DNA of 18,764 nt from Planctomycetota bacterium (GCA_026692885.1 JAPLNJ010000271.1:1-18764), one strand, 5' to 3'. Positions 5,085 to 13,658 are shown, counted from the first letter of the stretch. The notes: a model not told the origin generated them from the letters alone. Made by a program: numbers and translations.

Positions 5085-7859
5085 ATGAAGACTAACAAAT
5101 TGGACGGCAGCCCGCAAGGTCGTGGGCATCCTGTTGACGATTCCAACTCGACTGTTGCCATCAAGATTCACCGGGAATCCGCGGAGCTTCGACGAATCAT
5201 CGCTTCCCAGGATGGAGAAGTTGAACTCGTCGTTACGCGTGGTCCTCGCCGCGATCAGGTCAGCGTTGAAGCACATCGCGACGGCGACACAATCAACGCG
5301 GCGACGATGGACTTTCGCCATTTGGAGCGACGGTTCAAGTTTGCGAAGAGCGTCAAGATCCCGGACGCCGAACTCGCGCAGGCCATTTCGGATTTCCTCT
5401 CGCAGCCAGCGAACTCAGCACCAGAGGTCGAGTCGGCGTTTGTCGTGCGAATGCGCGGCTTGCAGCAACCGCGAGACAGTGCGATTGAGTACACCGCGGA
5501 GATCCCGCCGGACGCGTTGAATGCCGCGTTAGCTGTCCGCGACTGCTCTTCGCCAGAGCCAGTTCTGGAGTGGGAAGACGTGACCCAGCTCGCCGCACTC
5601 GATGTGGATTTTCACGACCTCCCGCAATCCGGTCGCCCGTCTCCGGAGCAGTTGACGGCAATGGCAAACGCGATCAGACCGAGGCCGGTCTTCGTCTGGG
5701 TGTCTCACGGGCGTGGCTTGAAATTGGTCTACGCCAAGGCTGGAGGACTGGACGCCAACGAGCTGGCGGCGTGCGCCACGCTGAGCGTGCGCAGCCTGGC
5801 GCCGACCGCGACGACGGAGATCATGTCGCGGACGCGGCATCCTGGATACCCGCGACCTCAGTACCCAGATGCCGGTCAGGTCATGGCGATGACACCAGAC
5901 GTGGACCTGGGGGTCTTGGATCACTGGATTGGGCAGGAATGCGATGAATCGGTAATCGCCGACTACCTGGCCGAACGAGGTCTTGAGCGAGGCCGACACT
6001 ACGAACACCAACGTTGCCCAGTCGCTCCCGAGGAATTGAGCCACGGCGAGCCAGTGTTCATCGGCGACGATGCCATCTTCTGCCATAAGTGCGAAGCGGC
6101 AGGCATTTCAGTTGGCAGAAGCCGCCCAGGCTTGTTCCCATTCGCGTTGTTGACCGCTGGCGGCATCCCATCTCGACTATTGAACGCGGCTCGACACTTC
6201 TGCCATTGGGAGCACGCCTGCTTGATCATGGACGCGGACCTCGGCCTCGTGGGGGAGTCTGGGAGGCTCTGCTACACCGCGTTACTAAAGGTGGTGTATG
6301 GGCGTCACGATCCCCGGATTCCTGCGGCTATGAGTCGTGGGCGTGGGCTGGTACGGCGCGACGGTTACTGGGCGACACCGGATCTGGCAAAAGCCCACGG
6401 GCATGACGGGCTCAAGGACCGACTTCAGGTACTCCCTGCTGTGCAGTTTGTTGTTCGCGACGAAGAAGGACGCCAGCAGCTCCGAACGGACAGTGAACGG
6501 CTCGGCATCTTTCGTGGCGTCGATGATTTGTCATGGTTTGGCTACCCAGCCGTACGACCGATTCGAGGGATCAAACTTGCCGGACGATGGACGTCGGCAA
6601 ACAGCGAACAGACCGTGCAGGCCACTGTGCTTCCAGATCATCTTCGCCCCGACGACATGCGCAAGTTCCGACCTCGATACGCGCCTCTCGCAAACCGAAT
6701 GTCGCGTGACGAAGCAGAAGGTGTACTCAGCGAATCATTCCCCGGCATCAATCACAACTACGTGCGGCTGCTGATCGCTGCCCGTGGATGCTCAGAATCC
6801 GGTACAGGGCAACCTCCTCGTATCGCCGTCGATGGTCCCAGCGGGGCAGGAAAGAGCCTGACCGCGACGATCACGGCAGGGATGCTGGGGGACAGTTGCA
6901 CGGACGTCACGTGGAATCCCAACACAGAGCATTTTCAACAAGGGCTGTTCGAGGCGTCGGTTAGTTCAGGATTCGTGACGTGCGACGAGATCATCAAACT
7001 GGCTTCCACGAAGGGCGGGAATGTCCTGGCCGCTCTCACTTCGCTGCTGACTTTTGGTCGGGGCAGTTCAGTGCGATTGCTCTACATTGGACCCGTTCGA
7101 GTGACCGACGTTCCGGCGCTGGTCATCACCGACATCGCCTTTCCGCAGGCACTGCACCACGATGAGCAATTTGGTCGTCGATTCGTGCATGTGCATTTGG
7201 ACCGGAAGGTCGACTGGCAGAAGAGTGCTCGGACGGGCGTCGAACAGTGGCGTGTCCGCGGCATCCGCGAGTCAGACGCAGCCAACGCGATCATTTCGTA
7301 CGTCATCGACGAGTTTTTTGCGGACGACGTACCGCCTGTGTTCGAGGATATCGCGCGCGCGCTCGGCTTTAGCCTGCTCCACGAAGTCAGCCTCGATGGG
7401 ATCAACCGAACTGACGACTTGCTGCAGCTATTCCACGCCTGCTGTGACCCCAAGGCGGTCTCCGCAGCAGCTTCGACCTGGAAGGGACGCGGTTGGTGCT
7501 TAGTTCGCCGCGATGGTACTGACGTCGTCAGCAATGCATGGCAGGCAGTTTGCGACGACCTGGGGGACGGTTTCGTCAGCAGCCGGCGAGTCAAGGAGAT
7601 CGATTGGGCATTGGCACTCAGCATTGATGAACCCGTGGAATGCGACATATCGCCGCATGGGCAAACCTCGTTGGCGATCCGGTTCCGCGTCGGCGATGCG
7701 CGGTCCCCAAAACTGCAGGTTAACCAGGAAATCAGACGCTGTGATACGACAGGCGACCGCGGCGGCACCGCCCTGCCGGAGGCCAGTACCTCACCCAGTC
7801 CGCATCGTGCTGAGCAGGCGTCCGGGTCTGAATCGCCGAGGGAGGAAATCGTAATATGA
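5085..7859 (+). CDS. Primase-helicase-like replication protein (AEP-like N-terminus, P-loop ATPase C-terminus)
   Basis: A 924-residue protein, probably the replication initiator of the element. Residues 165-255 resemble an archaeo-eukaryotic primase core: ALDVDFHD gives a DxD metal pair (Asp173, Asp175), SHGRGLKLVY (207-216) resembles motif II, and SRTRHPGYPR (248-257) is a possible third motif. Residues 311-336 (C311, H320, C333, C336 in FCHKC) look like a zinc-binding knuckle. Residues 580-700 form a P-loop ATPase with Walker A GPSGAGKS (584-591), Walker B FVTCDE (630-635), a sensor-like strand VPALVITD and an Arg pair (698-699). This is consistent with an SF3 or other AAA+ helicase. Residues 880-924 are a disordered tail. 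ATG 5085 follows GAAGG at good spacing. It overlaps the polymerase start by 4 nt. The ATPase call is firm; the primase call is moderate because the motif II His is Lys213 here. Confidence 0.75.
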   Translation: MKTNKLDGSPQGRGHPVDDSNSTVAIKIHRESAELRRIIASQDGEVELVVTRGPRRDQVSVEAHRDGDTINAATMDFRHLERRFKFAKSVKIPDAELAQAISDFLSQPANSAPEVESAFVVRMRGLQQPRDSAIEYTAEIPPDALNAALAVRDCSSPEPVLEWEDVTQLAALDVDFHDLPQSGRPSPEQLTAMANAIRPRPVFVWVSHGRGLKLVYAKAGGLDANELAACATLSVRSLAPTATTEIMSRTRHPGYPRPQYPDAGQVMAMTPDVDLGVLDHWIGQECDESVIADYLAERGLERGRHYEHQRCPVAPEELSHGEPVFIGDDAIFCHKCEAAGISVGRSRPGLFPFALLTAGGIPSRLLNAARHFCHWEHACLIMDADLGLVGESGRLCYTALLKVVYGRHDPRIPAAMSRGRGLVRRDGYWATPDLAKAHGHDGLKDRLQVLPAVQFVVRDEEGRQQLRTDSERLGIFRGVDDLSWFGYPAVRPIRGIKLAGRWTSANSEQTVQATVLPDHLRPDDMRKFRPRYAPLANRMSRDEAEGVLSESFPGINHNYVRLLIAARGCSESGTGQPPRIAVDGPSGAGKSLTATITAGMLGDSCTDVTWNPNTEHFQQGLFEASVSSGFVTCDEIIKLASTKGGNVLAALTSLLTFGRGSSVRLLYIGPVRVTDVPALVITDIAFPQALHHDEQFGRRFVHVHLDRKVDWQKSARTGVEQWRVRGIRESDAANAIISYVIDEFFADDVPPVFEDIARALGFSLLHEVSLDGINRTDDLLQLFHACCDPKAVSAAASTWKGRGWCLVRRDGTDVVSNAWQAVCDDLGDGFVSSRRVKEIDWALALSIDEPVECDISPHGQTSLAIRFRVGDARSPKLQVNQEIRRCDTTGDRGGTALPEASTSPSPHRAEQASGSESPREEIVI

Positions 7860-10162
7860 CCACTGCGGATTTCGTTGAACAGTTAGCTCGCCAGGACATC
7901 TGGCTGAAAGTCGATGGTGGTAACCTGCGGATGAGCGCGCCGAAGGGCGCGATAACACCTGGCCTGGTGCAGCAGATTACATTGCGGAAGCCGGAAATTG
8001 TGCAGCTCTTGACGGACGCGGCTCGACAATCCAGCAGCGATGATCCCAAGGCGCCCATCTACATTGACCTGGAGACCCGCTCGGCGTGTGACCTCAAACG
8101 ATTCGGCGGGCGCCGGTACGCGCAGGACCCGACGACGGAAATCCTGTCGGTAGTGGCAATGCTGCGCGACCAAGTGATGGTGTGGATGCCTTTGCTTTCA
8201 ACGCCGCTACCAGCCAACGAAGTCTGGCCCCATGGGTTTGAGTTGCCCCGCCAAGTGCTTTCCTTCGCAGGCCCAGAAATCCCAGCCCTGCTGTTGGCGT
8301 GCATCTCTGCCGGTCACCCGCTGTGCGCTCACAATGCACTCGACTTCGATGCCTTGGTGTGGCGTGCTAAGGGGTTGCCAGAGCCGTCCGCTTGGATTGA
8401 TACGATGCCCATGGCCCGCGCCGCAGGGTTTCCAGGCAAACTCGACGAACTCGGTAAGCGTCTCGTGGGTCGGGGCAAGGACAAGGAGGGATCGGCCCTC
8501 ATCAAGAAGCTTAGTCGTGCAAATCGCGATGGCGTTTTCCGGCCGTTGACTCGCGAAACAGCGGCCGCCCTGGCCCGGTACAACGTTGTCGACGTGCTCT
8601 TGCTGCCGCCAGTGCTGGCGGCTGTTGAAGGTTGCCTGGAGCCGGACGTCTTCCAGCTCGATCAGACGATAAACCAACGTGGCGTAGTGTTTGATGTCGA
8701 GCTGGCCCGCGCCCTATTCGGTGTAGGGGCTCAAGACATCACCGAGGCGAGTCTAGGTGTGGAACACCTCACCGGTGGCAAAATCACGCGGCATGACTTG
8801 CGCAGGGACCGTTTGTTTCAGCAATGGCTGCGTTCGGAAGGGATTTCCCTTCCGAACATGAAGCGCAGCACGATCCACAAACTGCTACAGCAATCGGACT
8901 TGGACGATAAGGTCCGTCAAGTCCTGGAGTCCCGGGAGATTGCCAACCGGATCACCACCAGCAAACTCGACAGCGCCATCATCTCATGCGATTCAGATGG
9001 ACGCCTTCGGCACTTATTCGTGTACCACAAGGCCGTGAACGGACGATGGGCTGGCCGCAACGTGCAGCCACAGAACCTACCGAAACCGCATAGCAAGCTT
9101 GGCGATCTATCGCCGTTAATCGATGCAGCCAGCGACGTGAATTGCTTTCGGCAAGTGATTCCAGCCGAAGTGCGACTCAGTGACGCCGTCTCCGCCTTGA
9201 TCCGTCCATGTTTCCGAGCAACCCCAGGCGGCGTGCTCTGCAGTGCGGATTTTGCCGGCATCGAGGCGCGTGGCGTGGCCTGGTGTGCCGACGAGTATCG
9301 GCAACTGAGTTTGTTTGCGGAGGGCGGCGACAACTACTGTGACTTAGCCCAACGGATCTTTGGGTATCCTGTGACGAAGGAGAACAAGCGGGAACGCAAC
9401 ATCGGAAAAGTCGCCGTGCTGGGGTGCGGGTACGGAATGGGGGCGAGGAAGTTCGCAGCGAAATGCGTTAGCGACGGTGTGGATCTAGCCGCAGCGAATA
9501 CATCCGCAGAAGCGGTCATCGATCACTACCGCGACACGTACCAAGCGGTCGCCGGCGTCAAGGTCCACCGTAATGGCCGGACTTGGCGTGAAGGCGGGTT
9601 GTGGAGATCGCTGGAAGCCGCGGCGAAGGAAGCTACCACCTGCGGTTCGACGACGTACGCCGGAAAATGCATCTTCTTCAGGGAGCGAGATGCCCTCGTC
9701 ATCGAGTTGCCCAGTGGACGGAGGCAGCGGTACCGCAATGCCCGAGTCGAGGACGCTGTGCCCGGCTACTGCCAGGACCTTGGGCTTCCCCTGTTCACCA
9801 AACCAACGCTGTTCTACGACAACCCGAAAGTGAAGGACACTCAGCTCTACGGCGGCAAACTGGCCGAGAATGTTGTCTCCGGGATCTGCCGTGATCTGCT
9901 GGTCGCCGCCATGCTCGAATGCGAGCAGATCGGCTTACCGGTGGTTCTCCATGTGCATGACGAAATCGTCATCGAGGTGCCGGTCGAACGCAGCGACGAG
10001 GCCCTGCGTCAGCTGCTCCGCATCATGTCGACCCCGCCAGCGTGGGCACCCGGATTTCCGATCGAAGTCGAGGGGTTCAACTCGGCGAGATACTTCAAGA
10101 TCCCACCAGCCGACGCCACTTGCTTGAAAGCCAGGAACGGCCAGATTCTCCACGTCCACTAG
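7856..10162 (+). CDS. Family A DNA polymerase with 3'-5' exonuclease and N-terminal TubC-like docking domain
   Basis: A 768-residue polymerase of the phage/plasmid PolA type. Residues 1-54 (LARQDIWLKVDGGNLRMSAP, ITLRKPEIVQLL) match the TubC N-terminal docking fold. Residues 67-250 are a DnaQ-like exonuclease: Exo I D71-L-E73, Exo II HNALDFD (Asp165), Exo III YNVVD (Asp246). The polymerase part shows motif A SADFAGIEARG (Asp465), motif B RERNIGKVAVLGCGYG (Arg514, Lys518, Tyr526) and motif C HVHDE (699-703, catalytic Asp702 and Glu703). All catalytic residues are present, so it should be active and proofreading. There is no 5'-nuclease domain. The ATGA overlap with the primase-helicase gene indicates co-translation in one replication operon. 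Confidence 0.9.
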   Translation: MTTADFVEQLARQDIWLKVDGGNLRMSAPKGAITPGLVQQITLRKPEIVQLLTDAARQSSSDDPKAPIYIDLETRSACDLKRFGGRRYAQDPTTEILSVVAMLRDQVMVWMPLLSTPLPANEVWPHGFELPRQVLSFAGPEIPALLLACISAGHPLCAHNALDFDALVWRAKGLPEPSAWIDTMPMARAAGFPGKLDELGKRLVGRGKDKEGSALIKKLSRANRDGVFRPLTRETAAALARYNVVDVLLLPPVLAAVEGCLEPDVFQLDQTINQRGVVFDVELARALFGVGAQDITEASLGVEHLTGGKITRHDLRRDRLFQQWLRSEGISLPNMKRSTIHKLLQQSDLDDKVRQVLESREIANRITTSKLDSAIISCDSDGRLRHLFVYHKAVNGRWAGRNVQPQNLPKPHSKLGDLSPLIDAASDVNCFRQVIPAEVRLSDAVSALIRPCFRATPGGVLCSADFAGIEARGVAWCADEYRQLSLFAEGGDNYCDLAQRIFGYPVTKENKRERNIGKVAVLGCGYGMGARKFAAKCVSDGVDLAAANTSAEAVIDHYRDTYQAVAGVKVHRNGRTWREGGLWRSLEAAAKEATTCGSTTYAGKCIFFRERDALVIELPSGRRQRYRNARVEDAVPGYCQDLGLPLFTKPTLFYDNPKVKDTQLYGGKLAENVVSGICRDLLVAAMLECEQIGLPVVLHVHDEIVIEVPVERSDEALRQLLRIMSTPPAWAPGFPIEVEGFNSARYFKIPPADATCLKARNGQILHVH

Positions 10163-10171
10163 CCGCCTTGA

Positions 10172-10414
10172 GTCGCGGCAGACGCCTGCCGCGACATGCC
10201 GCCACTGTCTGGTCGCGGCAGCTGAATTCAAGGTGATTGACTTGATGCAGTCGATTTAGCACTCGTCGCCGCCTCTCTTCTCACCCCCGCCGACTAGCCA
10301 TCGTGCCGCCACAAGGCGGTCGCGGCACCTGGCGGCAAGCTCGCGGCAACAGTGGCGGCAGACGGAACTTATTGCCGTCACATGCTTTATGAAAGAAACA
10401 GCGAGTCGCGGCAG
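10172..10414. repeat. Cluster of GTCGCGGCAG repeats; candidate iterons/origin
   Basis: Copies on the plus strand start at 10172, 10212 and 10405 (exact), 10319 and 10352 (9/10) and 10340 (8/10). An exact inverted copy at 10186-10195 makes a 10-bp-arm palindrome with the first. All lie in 243 bp directly after the polymerase stop codon, next to AT-richer DNA (10375-10400 and 10415-10440). Iteron-like repeats beside replication genes suggest an origin. One exact copy also occurs at 14307 inside a ParB-like gene, and similar hairpins exist as intergenic repeats in GC-rich planctomycetes, so the interpretation is tentative. Confidence 0.5.
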
Positions 10415-10842
10415 AACTTCTTCCTAGATACTTAGAAAGGAAGGGGAAAAGGAGGAATGGAGGCTAAGGACATACCGTGTGACTGTAGGCGAGAGGTTGG
10501 GGGAAGTTGCCGCCACTCCCTCAGCAAACGGCTGGCAACCAACCTAACGCTGAGCTGTGGGGGCTTGCGTGCTGGGACCACATCCCTGGATGCTATGGGA
10601 TCTACAGCCCCGTAGAAGCTATTGTCGACGTGCTGGCGGGCTGGGACGTTTTGACGCCGGCTAGGCCCTTGATCGACGCCTGGCTCGCTGACGTGCCTGT
10701 GGCGGCTACGCCGGTCGGCTCCATACCTTTAATTGGAGGAACAGTACGGTCGGCTGGTCACGCTGGCGAAACCTGGAAGCAGAGCCGACTGAGCTGGTGA
10801 GGTGGCGGTCACGCAGGCGGCGACAAATCACGAGGCGTAGTC
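10415..10842. other. Non-coding or decayed stretch with a polypurine tract
   Basis: 10434-10457 is an uninterrupted purine run (AGAAAGGAAGGGGAAAAGGA and beyond) containing AAGGAGG. The ATG at 10457 is only 1 nt from it, too close for normal initiation, and its frame ends after about 50 codons. A longer frame at 10507-10800 has only a TTG start, no Shine-Dalgarno and no recognisable motif. I see no gene I can support. Confidence 0.4.
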
Positions 10843-11000
10843 CTAGCGGATGAGATTGAAGATCGAGCGGTACTCCACAGTGAACCTGGCGTGAAGCAGT
10901 TGCCTGCCGATCGCTTGGACCAACTGACTCTTGCCGGGGCCTAGCAGACCCACCAACACGTCGCGGTGCCGACGCAGAATCGGTGTCCAGCCGACCAGCA
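10843..11000 (-). pseudogene. Remnant of an IS21-family IstB ATPase
   Basis: On the minus strand the frame reads ILRRHRDVLVGLLGPGKSQL, then VQAIGRQLL and TVEYRSIFNLIR, and stops at TAG (10843-10845). The order matches IstB, the AAA+ helper of IS21-family transposition: the RxE/HDVL lead-in, a P-loop (GLLGPGKS fits GxxxxGKS), and the strand-helix with YRSIFxLxR. Only about 50 of the usual 240-250 residues remain, with no Walker B and no start codon. I find no matching IstA or terminal repeats. It marks an old insertion. Confidence 0.55.
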
Positions 11001-11401
11001 GCGGTTGGACCGCAAGGCGGCCAGCCCCAGCTGATCTGCGTCGACCTCCAGCCGTAAACGACCGCCCAAGCTCCAGGGTGCAGGGTCGTGCTGAACGTCG
11101 ACGGCTTTAGTGACGCCGTGCTTAGCGGCGTGGCTGCCTCCCTGGCCGAGGCAGTGTTGGTCGCAGCCACAAACTTCCTGGTTCCTACTCGCCCTTCACC
11201 TCGCCGATCATCGCGGTTCGACGTGGCATACTTTGACAGGACCGGCGAGGCCGCCGTTTCATGCGGCGGATTTCCCGGACGGCGGTGCCGTTCGACGTTA
11301 CCAATTCCGACAGATCCATCCCTATCTCGTCGACGGTATGTGCTTCCATTTTGGGTATGGCTGTTGTCTTCGATTCGCGCAGTGGCGCAAGGACCAATAC
11401 C
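11001..11401. other. No gene recognised
   Basis: Several overlapping open frames exist on both strands, as expected at this GC content. None has a convincing start signal, domain or composition. The sequence may be further debris around the IstB remnant plus the promoter region of the gene at 11402, but no clear -35/-10 pair stands out. Confidence 0.35.
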
Positions 11402-11899
11402 ATGCCTATCGTCAATCACACCGGCGGCAGTGCCAAACTGCTGGCCCAGGTCGCAGACCTCCTCAAACAAGTTGTCGTGTTGATCGGAGAAGCCGCTCCT
11501 GGCGTCTTCGACGATCTCCATCAGGGGCTCCTCCCAACATTCTCCCCCGGCCCCGTGGCGCAAAACCAGTCAGCCGCGCCAAGCGGGAACAGGACGGCTC
11601 GGCCCCCGATCACTGACCGCGTGAATTTCAGTGTTCACTGGGGCACCCGGACTTGCCGTCTGGGCAACACGGTGGCGTTCAAGCTTCTGGAACGGCTAGC
11701 ACACCGTCCCGGCCTGTACCTCCACTATGACTCGCTGCTGAACGAATTGTGGGACTACCACACGTCACCCGATGCCGTGCGAAGTGCCGTCAAAGTCCTC
11801 CGTAGGAAGCTAAGGGCGGCCGGCATGGAAGACCTGGCGGAGGCCATCGACGGCAGTAACTCGCACCACTACGGGCTGAAGCTCAACGGGCGAACGTAG
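11402..11899 (+). CDS. Winged-helix DNA-binding protein upstream of the recombinase
   Basis: A 165-residue protein. Residues 1-40 (MPIVNHTGGSAKLLAQVADL and LKQVVVLIGEAA) are helical. The middle is Pro/Ser-rich and flexible. The last 90 residues (TCRLGNTVAFKLLERLAHRP, LYLHYDSLLNELWDYHTSPD, AVRSAVKVLRRKLRAAGM, HHYGLKLNG) match the OmpR/PhoB-type C-terminal winged helix, with the W and the SxDAVRSAVKVLRRKL recognition region. There is no receiver domain. ATG 11402 has AAGGA 8 nt upstream; an in-frame upstream extension to 11261 lacks support. It ends 201 bp before the recombinase on the same strand and probably regulates that module. The domain call is fairly sure, the role is inferred. Confidence 0.7.
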   Translation: MPIVNHTGGSAKLLAQVADLLKQVVVLIGEAAPGVFDDLHQGLLPTFSPGPVAQNQSAAPSGNRTARPPITDRVNFSVHWGTRTCRLGNTVAFKLLERLAHRPGLYLHYDSLLNELWDYHTSPDAVRSAVKVLRRKLRAAGMEDLAEAIDGSNSHHYGLKLNGRT

Positions 11900-11902
11900 A
11901 CG

Positions 11903-11921
11903 TGCCACAGAAATGCCACAG
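11903..11921. repeat. Direct repeat TGCCACAG x2, 11-bp period
   Basis: TGCCACAG occurs at 11903-11910 and 11914-11921, one helical turn apart, just after the winged-helix gene and about 190 bp ahead of the recombinase start. A TTGACA at 11935-11940 follows but lacks a matching -10 at normal spacing. It could be a binding site for the upstream winged-helix protein; this is speculative. Confidence 0.35.
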
Positions 11922-12100
11922 CGTTGCCCACGGTTTGACACAGGCCGGAAGCAGAATTCGGTGAGGGCAATTATTTCGACCGGCTTTCCGATCGTGCCAA
12001 ACCGTTCGAGCCGGACGCCTGTTGTCTGACCGGCCGGCGAACCGGACGACGGTCCCTGGCGCCGGCCGTCACCGTTTTCACACAACCGAGCGATTACACC

Positions 12101-13066
12101 ATGGACAACGACAACCCGAAACCTGAGGCCAGCCAACCTGACCCCAAGCCAATCCGTGCGGTGCAGTACGTCCGCATGTCGACCGAGCACCAGCAGTATT
12201 CCACCGAGAACCAGGCCGACGTGATCCGCGAGTATGCGGCCAAACGTGGCTACGAGATCGTCCACACCTATGCCGATGACGGCAAGAGCGGCCTGAAGAT
12301 GGAGGGCCGCAAGTCCCTGCGGGCCATGATCGACGACGTGCAGGCGGGCAACGCCGGCTTCGATGCCATCCTGGTCTACGACGTGAGCCGCTGGGGCCGG
12401 TTCCAGGACACCGACGAAAGCGCGTACTACGAATATCTGTGCAAGCGGGCCGGGATCGGCGTCCACTACTGCGCCGAACAGTTCGAGAACGACGGCGGCC
12501 CGGCCGCAACGATCATCAAAAGCGTTAAGCGGGTGATGGCGGCCGAGTACAGCCGGGAGCTGTCGACCAAGGTCTTCCACGGCCAGTGCAAGCTCATCGA
12601 GCTGGGCTACCGTCAGGGTGGGCCTGCCGGCTATGGGCTGCGGCGGATGCTGATCGACCACACGCACAAGGAAAAAGGCGTCCTGGGCCGAGGTGAGAAG
12701 AAGAGCCTGCAAACCGACCGAGTCATCCTGGTGCAGGGGCCGGAAGAAGAAGTCCTGAACGTTCAGTGGATCTACCAGATGTTCATCCGCGAGGGTCGCG
12801 GGGAACGCGAGATCACTGAAAGCCTCAACGCCCGCGGCATCCTGACCGATCTCGGGCGCCCCTGGACCCGCGGCACGGTGCGGCAAGTCTTGACCAATGA
12901 GAAGTACATCGGCAACAACGTCTACAACCGCAGGTCGTTCAAGCTGAAGAAGAAGCGGGTGGTCAATACGCCGGACATGTTGGTCCGGCGCGAGGGCGCG
13001 TTCCAGCCGATCATCAGCCAGGAGGATTTCTACACGGCTCCTTGCGCGAACCCGGCGACTGAGTGA
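12101..13066 (+). CDS. Serine recombinase (large serine integrase type), N-terminal part of a frameshifted gene
   Basis: This frame encodes the catalytic and DNA-binding parts of a large serine recombinase. VQYVRMSTEHQ (21-31) carries the nucleophile Ser27. YADDGKSG (57-64) and LVYDVSRWGR (91-100) give the conserved active-site Arg/Asp positions. AEYSRELSTKV (148-158) starts the long linker helix. Residues 165-310 form the recombinase domain (GGPAGYGLRR, PWTRGTVRQVLTNEKYIGN). At residue 313 homology leaves the frame: the last eight residues (PCANPATE) are out of frame and a TGA follows at 13064. The family's C-terminal region resumes one base later in the next frame. The ATG at 12101 has no strong Shine-Dalgarno. 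Alone this product lacks the C-terminal region, so it may be inactive unless the ribosome shifts frame or the sequence has an error. Confidence 0.85.
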   Translation: MDNDNPKPEASQPDPKPIRAVQYVRMSTEHQQYSTENQADVIREYAAKRGYEIVHTYADDGKSGLKMEGRKSLRAMIDDVQAGNAGFDAILVYDVSRWGRFQDTDESAYYEYLCKRAGIGVHYCAEQFENDGGPAATIIKSVKRVMAAEYSRELSTKVFHGQCKLIELGYRQGGPAGYGLRRMLIDHTHKEKGVLGRGEKKSLQTDRVILVQGPEEEVLNVQWIYQMFIREGRGEREITESLNARGILTDLGRPWTRGTVRQVLTNEKYIGNNVYNRRSFKLKKKRVVNTPDMLVRREGAFQPIISQEDFYTAPCANPATE

Positions 13067-13658
13067 TGAGGAGATGCTCGACCGGCTGCGCACCCTGTTG
13101 GCCAAGCATTCCCTGCTCTCCAGCTTCCTGATCGACTCGGCCGAGGAGATGCCGGCAAGCTCTTCCTACCGTACTCGGTTTGGCAGCCTTCTGCGGGCCT
13201 ATCAACTTGCGGGCTACAGGCCGGACCGAGACTACGGCTTTCTGGAGATCAACCGGACGATCGGGAGCCTCCATCTCCAACTACTTGACGACGTGCTCCG
13301 CCAGCTTGGCGCGGTGGGCGCCGACGTCACCCGGGACGCCACCACGAACCTGCTGCTGATCAACGGCGAGTACACGGCGTCGATGGTGCTTTCCCGGTGC
13401 CGCCAGACCACAGGGGGCCTGCTGCGTTGGCTGGTGCAGATGGACCGGACGCTTGTTCCCGACATCACGATCTTGGTCCGTATGGACGCGACCAATCAGC
13501 AGCCGGCCGACTACTACCTGCTACCGATCATGGACATCGCAGCCCCCAAGTTGCTCCTGTGCGAGAGCAACGGGGTCCACTTGGACACGTACCAATTCGA
13601 CAACCTGAATTACTTCACCCTCATGGCAAAACGCAGAAAGATTGAGGTGGCAGCATGA
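13041..13658 (+). pseudogene. C-terminal part of the serine recombinase, +1 frame
   Basis: From about 13041 the +1 frame reads LARTRRLSDEEMLDRLRTLL and continues to YFTLMAKRRKIEVAA. I recognise this as the normal continuation of planctomycete recombinases of this type: a RxRRLSDEEML helix, SSxYRxRFGSLLRAY, the EYTAS and RCRQTxxGxLRW segments, and a DYYLLP motif. The join to the upstream part appears to have lost a few residues, so a small deletion that is not a multiple of three is likely. An independent start at ATG 13074 is possible but has no domain logic. The stop codon overlaps the following ParB-like gene by 4 nt (ATGA), so that gene was translationally coupled to this end. Confidence 0.75.

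Noticed and set aside
10507..10800. 97-codon plus-strand frame beginning at TTG
   Set aside because: No ATG, no Shine-Dalgarno and no family match; Trp-rich composition is not by itself evidence of coding.
10706..11563. 285-codon minus-strand open frame
   Set aside because: Covers the IstB remnant in the wrong frame and has low-complexity Arg/Ser-rich sequence; no recognisable fold.
11810..13105. 431-codon minus-strand open frame
   Set aside because: Complete antisense shadow of the serine recombinase, a common by-product of GC-rich codon use; composition is Val/Asp/Leu-rich without motifs.
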